Positions 57,372-64,000 of a DNA stretch of 64,000 nucleotides are shown here, piece by piece (position 1 is the first letter of the stretch; every line of letters begins with the position of its first letter). The DNA lies in contig CM035163.1 in the NCBI GenBank assembly GCA_020205615.1, positions 41,550,189 to 41,614,188 of the forward strand. Direction: 5' to 3'. The notes beneath the pieces were generated by a model. That model saw nothing but the letters and a program-made list of their open reading frames with translations, did no database searches and was not told the DNA's origin. The position numbers and the translations under genes are program-made. The DNA comes from Panax quinquefolius (lineage: Eukaryota; Streptophyta; Magnoliopsida; Apiales; Araliaceae).

Positions 57372-58753
57372 AAATGAAGGTTTCTACTAACAAAGTTTCA
57401 ACCAATAAGTCAAAGTATAACTTCTCTGGGGTCAAATTTAAACGTTGAGCGCAAGCAAGAAAGATAAAAGAATGGGTAGAACCGGTATCTAATAAGGTAT
57501 AGACTTCGCAAAAATTTATAATTAACTAACCCGTGCTCTTCTCGTTGGTTTACTCGTTTTTTGAGAAGTCACGAAAAACGCTCTTCCTGAAATCACCGAC
57601 TTTGTTTTGTCCATATCCGCCTTTTGGTGCCACCGTCCCAGCTGGACTTAACTTTGGTGCACGACAAAATCAGGCTAAGTGACCTTCTTTTCCATAATTA
57701 TAACATGCTTTGGACTGCATCACGCAGTTTGGACTGATATGACCCTCCCCTCCGCATTTGAAGCATACAATTGGTGGTCGTTCTCCTTCCTTGAAAACGG
57801 GTGTTAGTGCTGCTGTCTTACCATCGTTGTTGAACCTTCTCTTCTTTAAATTTCAACTCCTATTATCTTGGCCATGATTACCACCGAAGTGGTTACCATT
57901 CTTGGCATGATAATTTCCTCCATGATGGTTATCATTATTCCGATGATCGTTGCCACCTGTATGATTATTATCGTGTTGTTGGTCGTTGCCTTTTGGTTGT
58001 GCTGACTCATTATCGCGCTCCAATAACTGAGCCCTATTCACAACATCTGAATATAAACAAAGTTTGTGAGAAATGAGGTATTAACGTATATCGGCTTTCA
58101 AACCTCTTAGAAACATTCGCGTCATTCGCTCCTCATTATCAACCAAATGGGATGCAAACCGATAACTCATAAATTTAGCCTCAGACATGCGACAAGATCA
58201 TATTGTTTTGCTCCAACTCGATAAACTCCACCTCTTTCATGTGACGAATACTTTCGGGAAAGTACTTGTAGTTGAACAGCTCTTGGAACTTCTCCCAAGA
58301 CATCTTGAGTGCGTCAGGCTAGGTACATTTTACAGATTCCCACCAGTAATCTGCTTCTTCACGCAACATAAAGGTGGGAAAAGGAACCTTTTGCTCCTCG
58401 GAGCATCCCAAGACATCAAATATCTTGGTAATCTATTTTAACCACGTCTCCGCCTTAAGTGGTTCTGGCTTTCCCAAAAACTCTGGTGGTCCCAACTCCT
58501 TGAACTGCTTAGCGGTGACCGACCGTGGGTTGCCATTGTTTTCACCAGATTATGAACGAGAATCTCTCTCTACTTTGATGTTGCATGAATTGCATAAAGC
58601 CTCCGAACATCCCATCGCTCATCATTTCATCGGTGTTATTGTTTACCTGAGGATTATTGTCTTCCTGTTACACATTATCCTGGATATTGATCGTTGGTGA
58701 CTCAACAGTCTCATGTGCTTCATTGCTTATCTCAACATTTTCGGAAGCCATTT
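57372..58753 (-). pseudogene. gag: Protease remnant and Gag of element F
   Basis: DTG-coding sequence at 57481-57489. Gag runs from the start near 58753 (ASENVEISNEAHET) to the knuckles at about 57690-57770. It retains the capsid part (DILGCSEEQKVPF region, KRNLLLL on the other strand) with MLREEAD intact, and an NHTGGNDHRNND spacer. Stops and shifts break it in several places. Confidence 0.85.
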
Positions 58754-58938
58754 TCAAATACTGCCACAAAATAAGGGTTAATTAATATATCACATATTAT
58801 CCCAATACTCTGACCGACCAATTAAATACAAAATAAACTTAGGTAGGTCACACTAGCGAAGGAATTCCCCGTCTCTCCCCTCCTAGTTCTTGTCTCACAT
58901 CTCAGCCAAGGATCATATCCCTAAGCTTTGATACCAAC
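58754..58938 (-). other. Leader and primer-binding site of element F
   Basis: PBS GCTTTGATACCA at 58925-58936, block TCTCTCCCCTCC near 58872, acceptor-like TTATTTTGTGGCAG near 58762-58775. Confidence 0.85.
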
Positions 58939-61900
58939 TGTGACGCCCCCAAAATAGGTATACATCACCCATCTTGGGTCGCCAGATACATGGTAGATAA
59001 ATCAAATACAACTTAATTATAAAACTGTCGTGTAAAATACGACAAAACATAATCTGAGAGTTTTAACATGAATATTGTCATCTAGACAATATCCACACTC
59101 AAATTCAAAATTATTACATTTATTATCACACTATTTCACAGAATAGTGAGGACTACTAATGTAACCATCTGGACCGTCAATCCATTCCCCGATTAGTTCC
59201 AGCTATATTCTCATTTCCAGAAGAGAATAGTGAAAGAAAGGGTGAGCTCAACTAGCCATGTAAGAAATATTATGACTAAGATAATGCAGAATAAATTATC
59301 CTTAGCCTTCAACAGTATAACGACTGATAGAATATAATAGACAACAAGTTTTAGATCAACAACTGCAGCAGAATAAACAATCCATTAGAAGAGTCAAATA
59401 CAACATAAAATCTACTATCTTCTATGATTTAAAAGTTTATCATCAATTTTATCGCTGAGACTCAGCTTAATAAATAAAATTGAATCATCCCTGTGCCACG
59501 ACCAAGGATATTCATGTAATCATCAATGGTCATGATTATACCAAATAATCCCTGGTCATAATCATACCAACAACTGTCCATCAATGAACTACAGGCCAAT
59601 GAGGACTTTTACCATATCATTCGTTACATTACGGTCATGAATATACCGAATAATCCCTGGTCAGAATCATACCAAGTCCATCTATGCACGTAAACCAAAG
59701 ATGACTTTCATAACAATATAAGCATGAGGATGATGACAATGACATAATAATTCAATAAAACAAGTTCAAGTATAAATTTTAAAGATTTATAATTTAATTT
59801 ATCCATAATTCAATAACGTTCAAATTGTCAATATGATACTGCTTTGTGGAGTAAAATTAAAGAATAATATTGTACCCAAAAATGATTTGGACCGAAAAGA
59901 AATATATTTTTCGGGTTAATAGTACCCCATGAATAGTACTTCGGGAATAGTACCCTGACACGAAAAGTGTCCCAAATACCCGAGTGAATAATACTAGAGT
60001 GAATAGTAATCGGGTGAATAGTAACCAGTGAATAGTACTCCGGCACGAAAAGTGCCCCGAATACCCGAGTGAACAATACTAGAGTGAATAGTAATTGGGT
60101 GAATAGTAACCCGTGAATAGTAACTCGTAAAAGAAAAATACCAAAGAAAATGATATTCCATGTCGAGTACAAAAGAAATGATATCTCATACGAGTATAAT
60201 AGAATATACAAAACTGCAAATGGATTTTCACCCGCCATGTTGTAATCCACGTAGACAGATCATTTTCACAATTTAATAAAGAATGAATACGAATGATCAT
60301 TCACCATGCATGCGGTAATCCACATAGAAAGGTTATTCCAACAGAATAATAAAGAATGGAACCAGGTCATGCGTAATCCGTACAGACAGGATATTCCAAT
60401 AGAATAGTAAAGAATGGAATAACAACAGAATTCACTAGGCATGCGATAGATCGCACAGACAAGTTATTCCAACAGAATAATAAAGAATGGAATAACAGAA
60501 GAATTTGACCATGTATGCGATACTTCGCATAGACAGGTTATTCCAATATAATAATAAAGAATGGAATAACAACCCTTACAAGTATTGAAAGAAAATAACT
60601 CTCTTCATGAATACGAAAGAATAATACTCCTTACTACAATAATGATATCCCTTACCTTAAAAGAAGACTGGATACTAGAATAGTGAGGTAGCAGACTTCT
60701 CTTCTTCTTTCTCTCTATAATTTCTCTCTATAATAATTGCTCTATAGCTTTAGTGAATTGGTGAAAAATAATGAAGGAATGAGTTTCTATTTATAAGAAA
60801 ATATAGTTTCAATAATTGCACATTTTGGGGCTCGAAATATTATAGTATAATCCCTTCCTCTTTTCCTTCATTTTTAATTTAGTCCTGCAAGTATTATCAA
60901 ACTTGCACCACCTCTCCTAATAGTAAATCATGTGAATCAATATTCTAGACATGTGAAAATACGAATTACAGTATAGTACCTCCATCTATACCTCCATTTT
61001 TAACTTAGTCATGAAAGTATTATCAATCTGCACCAACTCCCCTAATAGCACATGCATGTAAATCAATAGTACACACATGTGAACACATAGTTATAAACAT
61101 GTGAATTAATAGCAATTAATTGCTCATTTATCTGGTGAATTACCCGATTGGTCAATATAACCTCTAGACATCAATTATCATCGAAATAAATGTCGATTTC
61201 TACTAACACTAATAATTTTCACACAATAAAACTATCAATTTCATCTTTAATCAACACAAACTTATTCATCATTAATATTATAACTCACAATATTTAACAA
61301 CCATGTCGTTCCCAGGAAAGAGGGGGCTTTCCGATAAGGATTTCTCCCTATTGGTGCGCAATTAGATTATTTAACCTCTCCTTAACAGAACTTCTAGACA
61401 TTGTCAATATTGTAATTAATAATATGAATAACTTTGTCATCTCAATTATTGATTTAATAATATAACATTTTATGCAGATGAAACTTTAACAATAATTGAA
61501 TCAATAATATGAGAGATATGATGCAACAATTACTGTAGCAATAATTGAGTATAACTGAGTGACTTCTTACGTAAGCATCAATAATCAATCTTTGTGTGCT
61601 ACTACGCAACCACGCCAGACATCGCATTTCTTTTACTACTGGGTAGTTCAACAGTTTTAACGGTAACACTTTCGCCGTTATTTTTATAAAATGATAATTC
61701 TGTCATTTTCTAACTACGACAATACTTTAGCTGTGGGGTCCACCAATGATTGTGTTGTTGTATGAATATTCCCCGATAAAAATAATATTCCCCGACCAAA
61801 CGAATATTATATAACAACTTGCTTACTTTGCAAAATTTATAAATATTACTCACAACTATAATATTATATCAAATCCACACCGTAATATTCAAAAATATTT

Positions 61901-61942
61901 CGAGAAATTTAAATCTTTATTCATAAAATGTGGGATCTCACA
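58939..61942 (-). mobile_element. Element F 5' LTR (3004 bp)
   Basis: TGTGACGCCCCC to GGGATCTCACA. It has hairpins 59490-59705, array 59910-60135, minisatellite 60225-60570, donor-like CCTTACCTT near 60655, TATA-like TATTTATA near 60788 and U3 block near 61320. Confidence 0.93.
60225..60570 (-). repeat. ~73-bp minisatellite (element F 5' LTR)
   Basis: About five units with mini-hairpins TGCGAT/ATCGCA (60442-60455) and TATGCGA/TCGCATA (60514-60531). Fewer units than in the 3' LTR of the same element. Confidence 0.87.
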
Positions 61943-61947
61943 GATGA

Positions 61948-62408
61948 TATTGTGACAATAATTGAATCAAATAACGTGAGATACTATGCAATATTTACTG
62001 TAGCAATAATTGAGTAAATTGAGTGGCTTCTTACGTAAGCATCAATAATCAATACCGTGTGCTACTATAAAACTACGCGTATTACTGTATTTTTACCACC
62101 GGGTATCTCAACAGTTTTAACGGTAAAACTTTCGCCGTTATTTATATAAAAAGATATTTCTGTCGTTTTCTAACTACGACAATACTTCTGTTGTGGGGTC
62201 CACCAATGATTGTGTTGTCGTGCGAATATTCCCTGTTTAAATGAATATTCCTCGACCAATGGAATATTCTATATCAACTTGCTTACTTTGCAAAATTTTC
62301 ACATATCACCCTTAACTTTAACCTTTTATCAATTTAACTATTTACTAAATAGAATAATAATTATAAGAAAATTGAATACATTCATTTTATAAAATTCAGG
62401 GTCTTACA
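61948..62408 (-). mobile_element. Solo LTR E, segment 2
   Basis: Remaining U3 part of LTR E with CTTACGTAAG near 62030 and GTGGGGTCCACCAATGATTG near 62193, ending at 62408 before GTGGG. Confidence 0.9.
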
Positions 62409-62413
62409 GTGGG

Positions 62414-63901
62414 CCCCACTTGTGATGGCTAATAATTTGGTCAAGGAGGTGTGCGTAGAGATTTTTTAAATTATTATTTTATTAATTTAGTCTACTTGGC
62501 GTTCTGGCATTTTCCTATAAATAGGGTGCTTAGTTAGAATTGAAAATCACACCAGAAATATAAGTTTTCTCTCTCTATATTATCTAGAGTATATTGTGAG
62601 TATTTAGATACTTTGAGAGTTACTAATCAGTACAAGTTTCCTTTAGCGTCATATCCGATATTCCAATCAGAAGTACTGTTCTTTTGAGGTAAGGGATGTT
62701 ATTTTCTTCATAAATGATGTTATTCTTTCAATATCATTATACCAAAATATTGGTATGAATTTTATTATAAAATTTTTACCTTTTTATGTTGAGGTTACTA
62801 TTCATATATACGACACTATTCATGTATATAACACTATTTACGAGTACAATACTATTCATGAGTACTATTAACGAAGTATGATTTTTCTTATGGAATTTCT
62901 ACCTTTTCGTGTTGGGGTTACTATTCACGTATACGACACTATTCACGAATACGACACTATACACAGAAAAATTAATTTTTTTTTCTTTTTCCAAGTTGTC
63001 TATTATGGTTACTATCTTTGATTGTATCCATATTTTGATCTTCATTCTTGAATTTTGCTACACAATTGATTATTATAGGGTATTTTTGAACTTGGATAAA
63101 CTAAAGTACGAAGCCCTAATCTTTGATCTTTTATCTCACTGGATTCGATTTCTTTAAGATATTTTTCATCATCCTCAGTCCTAAATGATGATATTACTGA
63201 ATATCTTTGGCCTGTAGTGCAAAGATGAATGATTACCTGATGAATATCTTTGGCCCGTAGTGCAAAGATGAACAGGTCTTGAGATGAATATGACCAACTG
63301 GTGATACAAATGAATATCTTTGGCCTGTTAAGCAAAGATGAATATTTGATTCAAGATGTATATTAATTGATGTTACAGGGATAAAATATTGATGATGAAC
63401 TTTTAAATTCATAGATGATAGTATATTTCATTCTCTACTTAACTCTTCTAATGAATTGTTATTTCTGCTGCGAATATTGATCTAAAACTGGTTGTCCATT
63501 ATATTTTATCTGTTTTATTGAAGGCTAACGATAATTTGTTCTATATTATCTTAGTCATAATATTATTTACTGGGCTAGTTGAGCTCACCCTTTTCCTTTT
63601 TGTTCCATTTTTCTTCTCCTGAGGCGAGAATATAGCGGGAACTAGTCGGGGTGTGGAGTGATGTTTCATTTTAGTTATTTTAGCAATCCTCACTATTTTG
63701 TAAAATAGTGTATCAATAATTATAATGAGGACTTATTTGAGTTTGAATACTGTCTAGAAGACAATATTTGTATTTAAACTCACAACATATGTGTTGTCGT
63801 ATTTTGCACGACAACTGTAATAATGAAGTTGTAGTTGTTTTCTGTACCATGTATTTGGAGACTCAGAATGGGTGATGTATACCTATTTTGGGGGCGTCAC
63901 A
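62414..63901 (+). mobile_element. Element D 5' LTR, segment 2
   Basis: TATA at 62516-62523, donor-like GAG|GTAAGG (intron side from 62689), TACTATTCAC-type array (62790-62965), hairpin cluster (63195-63330), end GGGGGCGTCACA at 63901. With segment 1 the LTR is about 2.57 kb. Confidence 0.92.
63195..63330 (+). repeat. Hairpin repeats (element D 5' LTR)
   Basis: Two perfect units ATCTTTG-N10-CAAAGAT at 63203-63226 and 63246-63269, and a third altered one near 63315-63340. Confidence 0.8.
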
Positions 63902-63903
63902 GT

Positions 63904-63915
63904 TGGTATCAGAGC
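63904..63915 (+). other. Primer-binding site of element D (canonical tRNA-Met)
   Basis: TGGTATCAGAGC, exact match to the common plant initiator tRNA-Met site, two bases after the LTR end. The only element here with this form. Confidence 0.92.
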
Positions 63916-64000
63916 TTAGGGATATGGTCTTTGGTGTTGATTAGGGAATAGAACTAGGAGGGGAGAGATGAGTAAATCCTTTGCTAGTGTGTCCTACCTA
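63916..64000 (+). other. Leader of element D, cut by the window end
   Basis: Contains the AGGAGGGGAGAGA block and TCCTTTGCTAGTGTG as in the other elements. The coding part lies to the right of the window. Confidence 0.85.

Larger units (their letters stand above)
45460..61942 (-). mobile_element. Element F: deleted non-autonomous element, host of element G
   Basis: Inserted in LTR E with GATGA on both sides (45455-45459, 61943-61947). 3' LTR 45460-48034 plus 56010-56746, internal region 56747-58938 (only about 2.2 kb), 5' LTR 58939-61942. It keeps the PBS and polypurine tract but has lost RT and most of integrase. Confidence 0.93.

Overview
This 64 kb window is plant nuclear DNA: AT-rich, with no recognisable host gene, tRNA or rRNA. 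It is almost entirely one lineage of Ty3/gypsy LTR retrotransposons inserted into one another. The proteins (two-knuckle Gag, DTG protease, FIDD reverse transcriptase, RNase H, integrase, and a chromodomain-like tail with a KVLWRNH motif) fit the chromovirus Tekay/Del clade, whose chromodomain targets heterochromatin. The setting looks pericentromeric or otherwise heterochromatic. I cannot name the species.

Layout. An LTR remnant (C, 41261-41377) is the oldest layer visible. LTR B (minus; 23925-25336 and 39557-41260) and element D (plus; starts 41378, runs off the right edge) lie in it. Element 1 (plus, 1-23924) interrupts LTR B. Element 1 carries a solo LTR in its RT gene (4348-6939, TSD GGAGT). 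Its 3' LTR carries complete element 2 (minus, 10420-19544) and a solo LTR (20038-22908, TSD ATTTT). LTR B also holds solo LTR A (25337-39551, TSD TCAAT), which contains element 3 (26313-33510, TSD AACAA) and a plus solo LTR (36039-38931, TSD CTTTC). Element 3 in turn contains a hAT-like insertion with an 8-bp duplication. The 5' LTR of element D holds solo LTR E (42455-62408, TSD GTGGG). E holds element F (45460-61942, TSD GATGA), F holds element G (48035-56004, TSD ACTAA), and G holds an unrelated LTR-like sequence (54251-55397). That is six nested levels.

Coding state. Every gag-pol is broken by stops, frameshifts or deletions. Elements 1 and 2 keep all domains. Elements 3, F and G are deletion derivatives. 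All three share one junction that removes reverse transcriptase, and at least 3 and G share a second junction that removes the integrase core. They look like an amplified non-autonomous subfamily using the same LTRs and primer-binding site.

Main signals of interest. (1) All LTR copies that keep the region have a strong 5' splice-site sequence (A/G-A-G then GTAAGG) about 140-180 nt after the TATA box, and every Gag start is preceded by a splice-acceptor-like sequence. Together they predict a ~1.5 kb leader intron that removes the LTR 3' part, the PBS and the leader. (2) That predicted intron is packed with repeated hairpins whose stems change on both sides while staying paired, which suggests selection on structure. 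(3) The downstream LTR region carries arrays of a GTACTATTCAC-type motif.
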